DNA of 47,215 nt from an uncultured Verrucomicrobiota bacterium (GTDB lineage Bacteria > Verrucomicrobiota > Kiritimatiellia > CAJWTS01). Both the position numbers and the translations under genes were made by a program. Shown one piece after another: positions 1 through 8,408 of the stretch. The stretch's first letter is position 1. Every line of letters begins with the position of its first letter. Location of the stretch: contig CAJWTS010000028.1 of assembly GCA_913047795.1 (NCBI GenBank), positions 1 to 47,215 on the forward strand, written 5' to 3'. The notes below the pieces were generated by a model. The model did not search any database. It saw nothing but the letters and a program-made list of their open reading frames with translations, and was not told the origin of the DNA.

Positions 1-1095
1 AAGATGGACCCCAAGATCGTGAATACAACCTTTCAGCCGAAATTCAAGGCCGTCTCCGGCAAGGGCCTGGGCGCCGGAATTGGAGCCGGATATGGCACGT
101 CGGGGTTCGGCAAGGGAATCTCGCGCGTAAATTTTTTCGGCATTCATGCCAAGGGCGAACGTGTCGCGATATTGCTTGATGTCTCCGTCAGCATGGTGGA
201 GGCGCAGCGGGGCGGGGCGATCGGGTACATGGCGGTCAAACAACGTATTGAAAGCATCATTAAGGCCTTGAACCCGGGCAGCCTGTTTACCCTGATTGCC
301 TTTGCCGATGCGGCCAGGACAATCGACGACAAGATGTGGGTTGCTACGCAAAAAAACAAGACCAAGGCGCGCATCTTCGTGCGTCCATACAACACGGAGG
401 GCAACTGGGGTCTCTCGAACGGGAACGTGCACGCCAAGAACTACGGTGTACGGGCGCTGGGTGGAACGACCCGACTGGACCTCGCCCTCACCGGTGCCAT
501 GAAAATGGGAGCCGATACCATTCTGGTGATCAGCGACGGGTTGCCGCATGTTAAAAAAGGCCTGTCGCGCGCGCAGATACAGAATCATATTGAGGAGACT
601 GCCAATTGGAACGAAGCGCAGGCCGACGACATTGCGGCCTGGGACCAGGCCAATGCGGCCGCGCAGGTGATTGAAGAGAAGGTGTGGGTTCCGGGCCAAC
701 CGGCGCGACCCGCTCAACCAGGAAGACCCGCTCGTCCGGCCAGCAAGCAGCCTCCGAAGGAAGGCCAGCCGATTGATCGTGGATCCCCGGCGATACCTCC
801 GCAACCTGCCCGCCCGGCAACCCCGGGATACTTTCAAATGGTTCAACATCGCGTTGGAGGTGCCGAAGGAGCACGCCCGACTCCGCCGCCGAGACCGACA
901 GCGGGGTGGTGGACCCTCGCTGATTTCACGACGCATATCAATGGCCTGCACAAAGCGTACTACGAAAAGAAGGGGAGCAAGCCTCCGGTTGTCCATGGAA
1001 TCGGATACCAGATCGACAACGATGGCAGCGCATTCCTCAAGGACTTATCAAGAATATACAAGGGGCAGTACCGACGCGTGAGGAGCCTGAAGTGA
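1..1095 (+). CDS. von Willebrand factor A (VWA) domain protein, 5' end probably outside window
   Basis: The reading frame is open to the window edge; an ATG lies at 4-6 but no ribosome binding site can be seen, so the true start is probably upstream. Numbering from that ATG gives 363 residues. A Gly-rich linker (about 20-38) leads into a VWA fold. The metal-ion-dependent adhesion site is intact: D59-x-S61-x-S63 in the strand AILLDVSVSM, T155/T156 in GGTTRLDL and D178 in ILVISDG. A Pro/Arg-rich low-complexity insert (about 225-285) separates the VWA core from a C-terminal helical part. VWA domains bind protein ligands through a divalent cation. The stop overlaps the next start by 4 nt, so this gene is translationally coupled to a secreted protein and then a LecA-like protein. 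The precise role is unknown. The VWA call is secure; the 5' extent is not. Confidence 0.85.
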   Translation, partial: KMDPKIVNTTFQPKFKAVSGKGLGAGIGAGYGTSGFGKGISRVNFFGIHAKGERVAILLDVSVSMVEAQRGGAIGYMAVKQRIESIIKALNPGSLFTLIAFADAARTIDDKMWVATQKNKTKARIFVRPYNTEGNWGLSNGNVHAKNYGVRALGGTTRLDLALTGAMKMGADTILVISDGLPHVKKGLSRAQIQNHIEETANWNEAQADDIAAWDQANAAAQVIEEKVWVPGQPARPAQPGRPARPASKQPPKEGQPIDRGSPAIPPQPARPATPGYFQMVQHRVGGAEGARPTPPPRPTAGWWTLADFTTHINGLHKAYYEKKGSKPPVVHGIGYQIDNDGSAFLKDLSRIYKGQYRRVRSLK

Positions 1096-1622
1096 AGCCC
1101 GCCGTCATCTTCACAGTGCTGCTCTTTGTCGTGGGGATCGCCCGTGCGGAATGGCTGCAGGAAGTTGCCATATCTTCCGAACCGCCCGAGGACGGACGAG
1201 TATTGTTCACCGTGCGTATTCTTCCCAGGCAGACCCTTAACTATACTGCTTTGGAGTTTGAATGCGTGCTGCATCAAGCCTTTCCGTGGGAGGATGCCCG
1301 TGGTCGGCGCTATACGAAAATTCATGAACCGGTTACGTTTGTCTATCGGCACGCCGATGCCCAACTGGTGGACGACCTGGACGCGTACTTCAATTTTCGA
1401 GTGCCGATAAGCATCGAGCGGCTCAAGCGGAAGTACGGCGATACAACGTTCAACACGGAGGCCGGGGTTTCGGTGTCGCGCATCAAAATATCGGGACTTG
1501 AGGGCAAGAAAGAGATAGTCTGGATGCACGAATTCCCCGCCAAGGGCGTGCATAAGATCAAGGCGCCTGAAGCGGAGGACGGCAACGACCGTGAGACCGC
1601 CATTGAAGAGCCACCGCTTTGA
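1092..1622 (+). CDS. small secreted protein of unknown function
   Basis: A GTG start at 1092 lies inside the TGA of the VWA gene (GTGA overlap), with AGGAG about 7 nt upstream, so the start is well supported. The 176-residue product begins with a classic signal peptide: K2, a hydrophobic core about 4-16, and a likely cleavage after GIARA (about residue 19). The mature part is predicted mostly beta and mixed charge, with no motif I recognise. It is sandwiched between a VWA protein and a PEGA/LecA-like protein in one transcription unit, which suggests a shared periplasmic or surface task. I do not assign a function. Confidence 0.75.
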   Translation: MKPAVIFTVLLFVVGIARAEWLQEVAISSEPPEDGRVLFTVRILPRQTLNYTALEFECVLHQAFPWEDARGRRYTKIHEPVTFVYRHADAQLVDDLDAYFNFRVPISIERLKRKYGDTTFNTEAGVSVSRIKISGLEGKKEIVWMHEFPAKGVHKIKAPEAEDGNDRETAIEEPPL

Positions 1623-3261
1623 CCAGACCGGATCGCACCGGACCCGTCGTCTTTGTTGCTTATGCCTCGTGACGATGCTGGCCCTCGTATCACGCACGAC
1701 GGCGGCCGATGACAGCGCGTTATTAACGGGTGACATCATCAGGCTTCGCGAGTCCTACGATTCGGCTCGCGCCGGACTGGTGACTCTCGGGACGAATGAT
1801 CTGATTCAGCTTTTCCTCCGTTATCGGAAACACTATGAGACCAGCCTGACTCAGCATAAGCGCAAGGGCAACATAAGCGGAATGGGCATCAGCCGCACGG
1901 CGATACGCAAACTGAATCGAATGATCGAGGAGGTCTCGCCCGAGAAACCCTTTGCTGCCATCGGACGCGTGCGGCGAGAACTGGTAAATGAATTCGGCTT
2001 GATCGAAACGGAGGCGCTTGCTCTGCGGAAAGCGCAAGCGGGACGTGCGGCTGATCTTGAAGAATCCACCTTCCGGAAATTTATGGCGGTATACGAGAAT
2101 GCCGATGCCGCTTCGGAAGATGTCTTGCGTGAGCGTTTCGCAACGGCCAAACGATCCGCGGCACGACCCGCCGCGGGCACTACTCCGTCAGGCGGAAGCA
2201 CGAATGACACGACCGTGTATCCGCCGGCGGTTCTTGCCGCCAGCGGCGAAGCGCCCGTGTGGGTGACCCTGGGTTTCTGGCTGGCTGAGGTTGGATGCAT
2301 GGACATCTTCGAGGTGGCCTTGACCGGAGCGGTTGACGTTGTTCGTTCGAAGGGACGACACAGCATGAATAACCTGGCGTACCAGACCGCTTATCGGCCG
2401 ATCCGCCAGCTCGTTTTGTCCGAGGAGATGCAATTTCGAACCAAACCCGTTCCAGGCCGAAGGATTGCCGAGGTTGTGGACTGGCCGACCCCGCGGAATG
2501 GGTGGCAGATGAGTGTGCGCGTTCGATCGGTCGATTCGATTATGAGTCCGCACGGAATCGAGATTCAGGTGGGCATGATGATTGCGGATGCCATCGTCCC
2601 GGCGGCACGCAACGAGGCGCCTGCAAGGGCAGCGCCGGCCGTCGTCTCGGTAGCCACAACACCTCCGGGCGCAACTGTCTATGTCGACGGCGAGCGCTAC
2701 CAGGAGGCTGGACGCCCGGTGCTGACGCCCTGCAAACTGATGCTCGGCGAAGGCAAACACAGCATTGTCCTGCGACGGCGCGGATATCGCGCGATTGCAA
2801 TACGGAATCAGGTTGTTACCAACGGCCTGTATCTTGAACGCATCCTGACGCCCAACGTCAAAACGGTTGATACAGCAGTCGAGGTGCGCGCGAACCGAAA
2901 ATGGACGCGCAGCAATGTCAGCGTCAAGAAGGGCGATCACGTGAATCTGACGGCCGCCGGCCGCTGGCACTGCGGCGATCAGGACGATACGACCGGTCCT
3001 GCTGGCTACCCCAACAACAAAAAGTATTTTAAGTACTACGTAGATGCGAAAAAATATCCGCGGCAGACACCGAAAGCTCGTTATGGCGCTTTGTTAATGC
3101 GAATTGGGCGGGAGGGTGCCATCCGTCGCGTGGGCACCTCGCTGCGTTTCGTTTCCGAGCAGGACGGCCAACTTTACTTCGACATCAACGAGGACACGAC
3201 CGCGTCTATTCGCCGGGACAACGGCGGGATTCTGAGCATCCAGATTCGCCAGTCGCCCTGA
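1591..3261 (+). CDS. secreted protein with PEGA domain and C-terminal LecA (PA-IL)-like domain
   Basis: This 556-residue protein starts at a GTG that overlaps the preceding gene by 32 nt; other nearby starts are possible. An Arg-rich n-region and hydrophobic stretch (about 19-37, ending SRTTAADD) look like a signal peptide. Residues 40-340 are mostly helical and unassigned. About 350-420 is a PEGA domain (pattern TTPPGATVYVDG, then GEGKHSIVLRRRGY). About 430-556 matches the galactose-lectin PA-IL/LecA-like fold seen in many bacterial surface proteins: W-x-R near the start, GDHVNLTAAGRWHCG, GALLMRIG, GQLYFDIN and DNGGILSIQI. In that family the domain binds sugars with calcium; binding here is inferred. 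The last 17 codons and the following 50 bp recur at 7935-8040. Confidence 0.8.
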   Translation: MRPPLKSHRFDQTGSHRTRRLCCLCLVTMLALVSRTTAADDSALLTGDIIRLRESYDSARAGLVTLGTNDLIQLFLRYRKHYETSLTQHKRKGNISGMGISRTAIRKLNRMIEEVSPEKPFAAIGRVRRELVNEFGLIETEALALRKAQAGRAADLEESTFRKFMAVYENADAASEDVLRERFATAKRSAARPAAGTTPSGGSTNDTTVYPPAVLAASGEAPVWVTLGFWLAEVGCMDIFEVALTGAVDVVRSKGRHSMNNLAYQTAYRPIRQLVLSEEMQFRTKPVPGRRIAEVVDWPTPRNGWQMSVRVRSVDSIMSPHGIEIQVGMMIADAIVPAARNEAPARAAPAVVSVATTPPGATVYVDGERYQEAGRPVLTPCKLMLGEGKHSIVLRRRGYRAIAIRNQVVTNGLYLERILTPNVKTVDTAVEVRANRKWTRSNVSVKKGDHVNLTAAGRWHCGDQDDTTGPAGYPNNKKYFKYYVDAKKYPRQTPKARYGALLMRIGREGAIRRVGTSLRFVSEQDGQLYFDINEDTTASIRRDNGGILSIQIRQSP

Positions 3262-3314
3262 ATGCTGAGGAGAGGAACATGGTCGGGTCATGAATCGCCG
3301 CCGGTCCTCCTGTA
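3209..3314 (+). repeat. direct repeat A, copy 1 (3' end of the LecA-like gene plus flank)
   Basis: A 106-bp stretch that aligns without gaps to 7935-8040, with about 14 mismatches counted by eye. It covers the final codons (RRDNGGxLSIQI), the stop and about 50 bp of downstream DNA ending CCTCCTGTA. Confidence 0.85.
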
Positions 3315-3703
3315 TAGGTCCTCATCGTAGCCGATCCCATAGACAGCACCGGAATTGACTCCGGCAAGCATGGGCTAACGTGTCGACAGGCAACAGCGAG
3401 CAGGTCAAGGATGAAGCTGCTGGTTAAGCGATTTGATGATTCGCATGACCCGGCGCGCATTGGTATGCTTGCCGGAGAGGGAAAGGACGGCGGGACTGTA
3501 TCGATGGGACAGCATCAGAACATGACAGCCGTCTCCGCCTGATGGTGGCGTGAATGGATTCACCACGGGTTGACAGCTTCGTCCGAGACGTTTGGCCAGA
3601 GGAGCCCGATGTAATGCAATGCTGTTCATCTGGCAACGATTCTCGCTTACTCCAGTCTGGCACGACGTGCCTGACGAGAGTGTCGTGCTCTCAGTAGGGA
3701 TTC
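3262..3703. other. intergenic region with repeats A and B, no gene seen
   Basis: A 442-bp gap before the flippase gene. The first 160 bp carry the end of repeat A and repeat B. The remainder (3421-3703) has open frames on the minus strand but no motif, start signal or coding character that I can support. A TTGACA-like box at 3570-3575 has no convincing -10 box at the right distance. Confidence 0.5.
3341..3420 (+). repeat. direct repeat B, copy 1, with a hairpin
   Basis: An 80-bp stretch that aligns without gaps to 7505-7584, more diverged than repeat A (roughly three quarters identical by eye). Its most conserved part contains the small inverted repeat CCGGA-attgac-TCCGG. It may be a member of a dispersed hairpin repeat family. 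Confidence 0.6.
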
Positions 3704-5236
3704 ATGTCCGCTAGCGAACCTTCACGTAAAGCAACGGCCACAGCCGGGTCAATGGCGCGACTGTTGCGCCACACGGGAATCTACGCGATTGGAACCGTTG
3801 TGGCCAAATTGAGTGGACTGCTCCTGGCGCCGCTCTACTTGGATCCCGGGTTGCTGCCGATGGAGGCCTACGGGCAACTGCAGGTGCTGGATGCGATGGC
3901 TCAGGTCGCCATTCCGTTATTCGGGCTGGGACTGGGGAGCGGGCTCCTGAAGTTCACGGCTGACTCCTGCATGAAAGACGATCACGAGGCACTCCCGCTG
4001 ACGACGTTGATCGCTGCAGGCGGAATGGCGGTTCTCGCATTTCTGTGCTTCTGGTTCTCTGCGCCCCTGATCGGGCGATTCGTGTTCGGGAGTTCCGACG
4101 GAGGGCCTGTATCCAGGATGCTGGCGGCTTACGTCGGCCTGAAGGTCGTCGCTATCGTGCCCTACATGCTTCTTCGCACCCGCGAGAGAGTCGGTATCTA
4201 CGTCACGGTAGTGATGCTTGAGATCGTTCTGCTGGTTGTCGGGGTCTACTATTATCTGGTCATAGATCCCATGGGCCTGGAGGGTGTCATTCGGGCGTAC
4301 CTGTGGTCCTCGGGGGCGTGCACGACGTTACTGACGGCAGGCATGCTTGCACGGATCCCTTTCCGGGTACATTGGCGTCTGCTGCGTCCACTGGTGTGCT
4401 TCGGTGCGCCAATCGCCCTGTCGGGCCTTTCCTACCTGTTTTTGAATAAGGGGGATATCCTGATATTGAACTGGCTGTCCGATGCTAAGTCCGTGGGTGA
4501 ATATGGCTGGGCTTCGCGACTCGGTGGCACAATCAATATGTTCTTTGTGCAAAGCCTGCAGCTTGCGTTTCACGTGATAGGAATCAAGCAGATTTCTGCT
4601 GCAGGTGGAGACGTCAGTCTTCATCGCCGTGCATTCCGGCACTGCGTAATCTGGATGGGATGGGGCGTCCTGGGGGTATCGCTTTTCTCTTACGACCTGA
4701 CCGCATGCTTGACCTCGAGTCCAGACTATCCAGCAGCGACACGCATGGTATTACCCATCGCGCTCGGTTTCATGGCCTATGGGCTGAATACAATTGTCAT
4801 TACCGTTCTGTACGCGAAGGGAAAGACTCGCGAAATCGCGACGGTTGTGATTGGATGCGCCTTGCTCAACATCGTCCTCAATATCGTGTTGATTCCCCAT
4901 TTTGGTGCAGCGGCAGCGGCCGTGACGACATGTTTCTCCTATCTCGCACTTCTCGCCGTGATGGCGTGTCTGGCTCAGCGGCTCGTGCGCATCGATTACG
5001 CCTGGCGCTTGCTGGGATCAGTAATTCTTCTGATTGTGGTGCTGTACCTTATCGCCGAACCCTCACTGGCGTGGATGACAGGTCAGCGACTGGGCCTTCG
5101 GTTTGGTCTGATTGCGGCCTATCCCGTGCTTGTGCTTGCGTTGGGGTTATATCGCCGCGCGGAGTTGGAACGCGCCCGTCAGTGGACGCTCCAGAGACTC
5201 AGGACTTTCAACTCCGTGAATGTCCGCAGCGAGTAG
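3704..5236 (+). CDS. polysaccharide flippase, Wzx/MATE-like superfamily
   Basis: A 510-residue integral membrane protein with about 12-14 hydrophobic segments and short loops, the size and shape of Wzx/RfbX flippases. These move undecaprenyl-linked sugar units across the inner membrane. The N-terminal segment (HTGIYAIGTVVAKLSGLLLAPLY, followed by an EAYGQLQ turn) is the usual entry helix of the family. A long internal stretch rich in Val, Ile and Leu precedes an Arg-rich cytoplasmic tail. The ATG is preceded by AGGGA 3-7 nt upstream. A GT4 glycosyltransferase follows after 77 bp and a pyruvyl transferase gene converges on that. Function in surface-glycan assembly is inferred from family and context; the substrate is unknown. 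Confidence 0.85.
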   Translation: MSASEPSRKATATAGSMARLLRHTGIYAIGTVVAKLSGLLLAPLYLDPGLLPMEAYGQLQVLDAMAQVAIPLFGLGLGSGLLKFTADSCMKDDHEALPLTTLIAAGGMAVLAFLCFWFSAPLIGRFVFGSSDGGPVSRMLAAYVGLKVVAIVPYMLLRTRERVGIYVTVVMLEIVLLVVGVYYYLVIDPMGLEGVIRAYLWSSGACTTLLTAGMLARIPFRVHWRLLRPLVCFGAPIALSGLSYLFLNKGDILILNWLSDAKSVGEYGWASRLGGTINMFFVQSLQLAFHVIGIKQISAAGGDVSLHRRAFRHCVIWMGWGVLGVSLFSYDLTACLTSSPDYPAATRMVLPIALGFMAYGLNTIVITVLYAKGKTREIATVVIGCALLNIVLNIVLIPHFGAAAAAVTTCFSYLALLAVMACLAQRLVRIDYAWRLLGSVILLIVVLYLIAEPSLAWMTGQRLGLRFGLIAAYPVLVLALGLYRRAELERARQWTLQRLRTFNSVNVRSE

Positions 5237-5313
5237 CCCGTCGAATTCGTGACAAGAACGTCGGCAGAACCGGAAACCGGCAACTCCGCTGACCCCACAC
5301 CTCGAAGAGAACG

Positions 5314-6375
5314 ATGAAAGATCGCAAGAGGATATTGTTTGTTTACACGGCGTTTAGCAGCTTTGTTCAACAGGATTACGCGATCCTGTCGGAACATAAT
5401 CGAGTCGATCGGTTTCAATTCCAGGGCACAAAGCGACCCGCTCGCTTTATCTACCAATTCGTTCGCCAACTGTTTCTACTGTGCTTGAGGGGATGGAGGT
5501 ACGATGCCTTCTTCATCTGGTTCGCGGACTATCACTCGTTTTTGCCCGTGTTGTTCGCAAAGGTTACCGGGAAAAAAAGCTTTCTTGTGGCCGGCGGATA
5601 CGATGCGACCGCCGTGGAGGCGCTTGATTATGGCCTCTTTATGAAGAGAAACGTGCGTTCCTTCATGGGCAGAAAATCGTTCGAAAACTGTACGAGAATT
5701 CTTCCCGTTGACCAGAGCCTGATCCGAAACATCAATACCTACGCGGCCGCACGTCCGTTCGAGGCGGGTATCGCCCATTTCTGCAAGGTGTCCGACGACA
5801 AATTCAACACCATCGCAACGGGCTACGACTCCGACAAATGGAAAGCCGATGAATCTGTCACCCGAGACAGTAGCGTGGTAGCAGTTGCCAGTATATTTGG
5901 AATGAACACTTGGAAGCTGAAAGGGGGGGACCTCTTGATGGATGTCGCCCGCCTGTTGCCTCAATACCATTTCTATTTCTATGGCGTGAACGAAAACGTC
6001 GGCTCGAAACTGACTGAGCAGGCTTCCATTCCCAAGAACTTTCATATCAGAGGCTACGTCGACAACAGCCAACTTCCAGGTATCTATTCGCAACACAAGG
6101 TGTTTGCGCAACTTTCCATGAGTGAGGGTTTACCGAATGCGTTGTGTGAAGCCATGCTATGTGGCTGTGTTCCCATTGGAAGTAATGTCAATGGAATCCC
6201 CGAAGTCATTGGTGAGACCGGACACGTGCTGACCGAAAGAAATGCCAGGGAGGCTTCGATCCGTATTGCCCAACTCCTGAACGCCGGGGGGAATAGCAAG
6301 CCAAGAGAGAGAATCATTCGGAACTACTCCCTCCATCAAAGGAAAAGGAAACTGCGACAGCTTATCGATGGATGA
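5314..6375 (+). CDS. glycosyltransferase, GT4 (GT-B fold)
   Basis: This 353-residue protein has a short Rossmann-like N-half (RILFVYTAFSSFVQQD) and a C-half typical of Glycos_transf_1. Visible pieces are GGDLLMDVARLLP, FHIRGYVDNSQLPGIYS, and the donor-binding stretch SEGLPNALCEAMLCGCVPIGS followed by GIPEVIG, in which the E-x7-E type glutamates are present. GT4 enzymes transfer sugar from a nucleotide donor with retention. The start ATG follows an AAGAGA box. The gene ends by overlapping the opposing pyruvyl transferase gene by 14 bp. Its Lys, Asn and Phe content is higher than in most neighbours, which could mean recent transfer, though I have not measured it. Confidence 0.85.
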   Translation: MKDRKRILFVYTAFSSFVQQDYAILSEHNRVDRFQFQGTKRPARFIYQFVRQLFLLCLRGWRYDAFFIWFADYHSFLPVLFAKVTGKKSFLVAGGYDATAVEALDYGLFMKRNVRSFMGRKSFENCTRILPVDQSLIRNINTYAAARPFEAGIAHFCKVSDDKFNTIATGYDSDKWKADESVTRDSSVVAVASIFGMNTWKLKGGDLLMDVARLLPQYHFYFYGVNENVGSKLTEQASIPKNFHIRGYVDNSQLPGIYSQHKVFAQLSMSEGLPNALCEAMLCGCVPIGSNVNGIPEVIGETGHVLTERNAREASIRIAQLLNAGGNSKPRERIIRNYSLHQRKRKLRQLIDG

Positions 6376-7312
6376 AACGATTCACCGTGGAAATCAATGT
6401 CTCCCGCAGGGGGCGCATATCCACCGGATTAGGGGGCGGATTATCCCAGTCAAATTCTATGCTCTGTTGATGATAACGAGGAGCATGGAGCCCCAGTTTC
6501 CGCGTCAGAAGGTCAATGGGGCGGTTGCTCGCATATGGGAAGGACAGATTATCGAGTCTCGTGAAATTTTCAATAAGGCCTCCGAATCGATTTCTGCTGT
6601 TTAATTGATTAAATCCAACGTCGAGAAATAACACCGGGGTCCCCATGGCTACGCAAGGTAACGCACAATGGATCCTGGATGTTACCACCAGATGAGCTCT
6701 GGCATACCGTTCGAGCAATTGTGCAGCATGTTTCAAGCGATCGGAAACGGACATGTCTGGATCATTATGGGAGTGATTCAAGTAAACGACTTTGTGCCTT
6801 AGGGAATCCGGCATCAATTTGCTCAGACATAATTGCCGGTATTTTTCCGGCAGGTCTTTTTTAATCGCATCTACAAGGATAATCTCGTCGCTCTTGCTCT
6901 TGTTCACAGATTCGTTCTGCAAGGTTAAGGTCAGACATGCGGAATGGTAGGTTTTGACATCTATTTTCTGAAACAGACGCATAGTATTGATATCGCGGCA
7001 GCCGATGGGTTCGTGCTTCTTGTAATAACCCCTGTGCCTTTCACTCACCATCACATGATCTGAATGATGGTTGTGAGTAATATGCATACTGATGAAAAGT
7101 GGATCGATCGATTTGCCCGGGGGCCAGTTTAAGGGCTGTTCCATAAACCAACCACTGCAGAGGGTCTTTACCGGGCCGCGGCTTTCAAAGGTATCCAACT
7201 GTTCTCGATCGATATAATGATCGACCTGTGGAAGCAATCTTGAGGCCGCGAGACTCTGAATGTCGTCTCCGTAATTCAGACTCTTTTTGTGTATGACAAT
7301 CCCATATTCCAT
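6362..7312 (-). CDS. polysaccharide pyruvyl transferase family protein
   Basis: A 316-residue protein on the minus strand. The N-terminus (GIVIHKKSLNYGDDIQSLAA) carries the N-x-GDD-QS signature at the start of the polysaccharide pyruvyl transferase (PF04230) fold. The C-half has the usual HAAQLLERYARAHLVVTSRIHCALPCVAMGTPVLFLD-type segment, in which S-R-x-H and A-x-GTPV are the conserved elements of the family. Members such as CsaB and WcaK ketal-link pyruvate to sugars of exported glycans, usually from phosphoenolpyruvate; others lack shown activity. Its 3' end overlaps that of the convergent GT4 gene by 14 bp. Placement beside a flippase and a glycosyltransferase supports a glycan-decoration role. 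Confidence 0.8.
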   Translation of the reverse strand: MEYGIVIHKKSLNYGDDIQSLAASRLLPQVDHYIDREQLDTFESRGPVKTLCSGWFMEQPLNWPPGKSIDPLFISMHITHNHHSDHVMVSERHRGYYKKHEPIGCRDINTMRLFQKIDVKTYHSACLTLTLQNESVNKSKSDEIILVDAIKKDLPEKYRQLCLSKLMPDSLRHKVVYLNHSHNDPDMSVSDRLKHAAQLLERYARAHLVVTSRIHCALPCVAMGTPVLFLDVGFNQLNSRNRFGGLIENFTRLDNLSFPYASNRPIDLLTRKLGLHAPRYHQQSIEFDWDNPPPNPVDMRPLRETLISTVNRFIHR

Positions 7313-7322
7313 ATCGACCCGA

Positions 7323-7934
7323 CTACAGTGAAGATGCGGCGTGGGCTGTCTCCTGCCCTTTCATATCCGCACAGGCGGCACCGCGCCTCTGCAGGCCGAC
7401 CAGCACCTCTTCCGGCCTGAGGCGATCGTCATCAATTTCGATACTGCCTCCCATGAAATCCGCGGCTTGTCTCAGGTCCTCAATTGGGTGCGCATCCACG
7501 CCAGAGGCAGCGCCGGAATTGACTCTGGCAGGCATGGCTCAGAGTGTCGATGGGGAGGCGCAATCGAGTCAAGGGTGAACCTGATTTCAAATCCGGCTTC
7601 GGGACGACGCTCGCGATCGTGCTCTTGGAATCCACTCTGGAATCGAGTGCGCTCGGGATTCGATGCTCAAGTACCGTCTAGAGCATCAGCCTCGATACTC
7701 GTCACCGCTCGACAGACCTACGTCGGATGTGCGAATGCTGAATGTTCCGACGTGACCCTCATCACTTGATCGGAAGGTCGAAATTGGCGCCATCCTTCTT
7801 GATGTCGGACGGCGCCAGGTTCACGGTCACGGGCCCGTCGTGATAGAGGTAGCCGGAGTTGTGGCTCGCGCTGCGGACGCTGTCCTTGGTTTCCTTCACC
7901 ACGGCGTCCGAGAGCCCGACGATCACGGCGGTAG
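7323..7934 (-). pseudogene. decayed comM/yifB (Mg-chelatase-like AAA ATPase) gene fragments
   Basis: Two pieces of a ComM/YifB N-terminal domain lie in order on the minus strand. The first (about 7934 to 7765) reads VGLSDAVVKETKDSVRSA, then NSGY, then VTVNLAPSDIKKDGANFDLPI, which matches the conserved VGLP-x-VKE-x-RVR, NSG and NLAPAD-x-DLPIA blocks of the family, and then stops. The second (about 7500 to 7323) reads GVDAHPIEDL, later RRGAACADMKGQETAHAA, matching the V-YPV--L and DFADVKGQE-AKRA blocks that precede the Walker A site. The sequence between the two blocks is missing and replaced by about 250 bp that includes repeat B. The ATPase domain is absent. This is a relic, not a working gene. 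Confidence 0.75.
7505..7584 (+). repeat. direct repeat B, copy 2
   Basis: The partner of 3341-3420 in the same orientation. It sits at the break between the two comM relic blocks. The hairpin here is GCCGGA-attgac-TCTGGC, with one mismatch in the stem. Confidence 0.6.
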
Positions 7935-8040
7935 TTCGCCGGGACAACGGCGGAACCCTGAGCATCCAGATTCACAAATCGCTATGAATGCTGACGAGAG
8001 GAGCATGGTCGCGTCATGAATCGCCGTCGGCCCTCCTGCA
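7935..8040 (+). repeat. direct repeat A, copy 2, ending at the tRNA-Arg 3' end
   Basis: The partner of 3209-3314. It encodes the last residues of a LecA-like protein (RRDNGGTLSIQI then a stop) and about 50 bp of flank. Similarity stops within the first bases of the tRNA-Arg acceptor arm. The rest of the LecA-like gene is missing on the upstream side, where comM relic sequence begins at once. Confidence 0.85.
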
Positions 8041-8110
8041 CCCGGCAGGATTCGAACCTGCAACATTCTGATCCGAAGTCAGATGCTCTATCCAATTGAA
8101 CTACGGGTGC
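8037..8110 (-). tRNA. tRNA-Arg (anticodon TCG)
   Basis: Read on the minus strand, the full cloverleaf is visible: acceptor GCACCCG paired with CGGGTGC, D stem GTTC/GAGC, anticodon stem TCTGA/TCAGA with loop CTTCGGA (anticodon TCG, codon CGA), and T stem GCAGG/CCTGC with loop TTCGAAT. The discriminator base is A. CCA is not encoded. Confidence 0.95.
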
Positions 8111-8408
8111 CGGAGGGCCCACTGCGAATGCATAGCGACCGCCAGATAAGGTCAGTAATCGTATCTCAGCGAATGTGACCATTGCAACCTTCCGATAGGA
8201 TCCCGATCTTTTCCAGGGAACCAGGCGGGGCACTATCCATATTCGCGAACGATGCACGCCCATCGTCCGGACGTATCGGAAATCTGCAGCGACGCTTCTC
8301 AGCCTTCTACTTCGGGTTCACGCTGCGACCGCCTGGACTCCTGCGCTACATGTACACGCAATACGGCGTGGGCCGCCAGGCCATCGGGGTTACACCCAAT
8401 AACATGGG

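Noticed and set aside
3570..3592. TTGACA box as a promoter for the flippase gene
   Set aside because: No -10 box at 16-19 bp and no other support.
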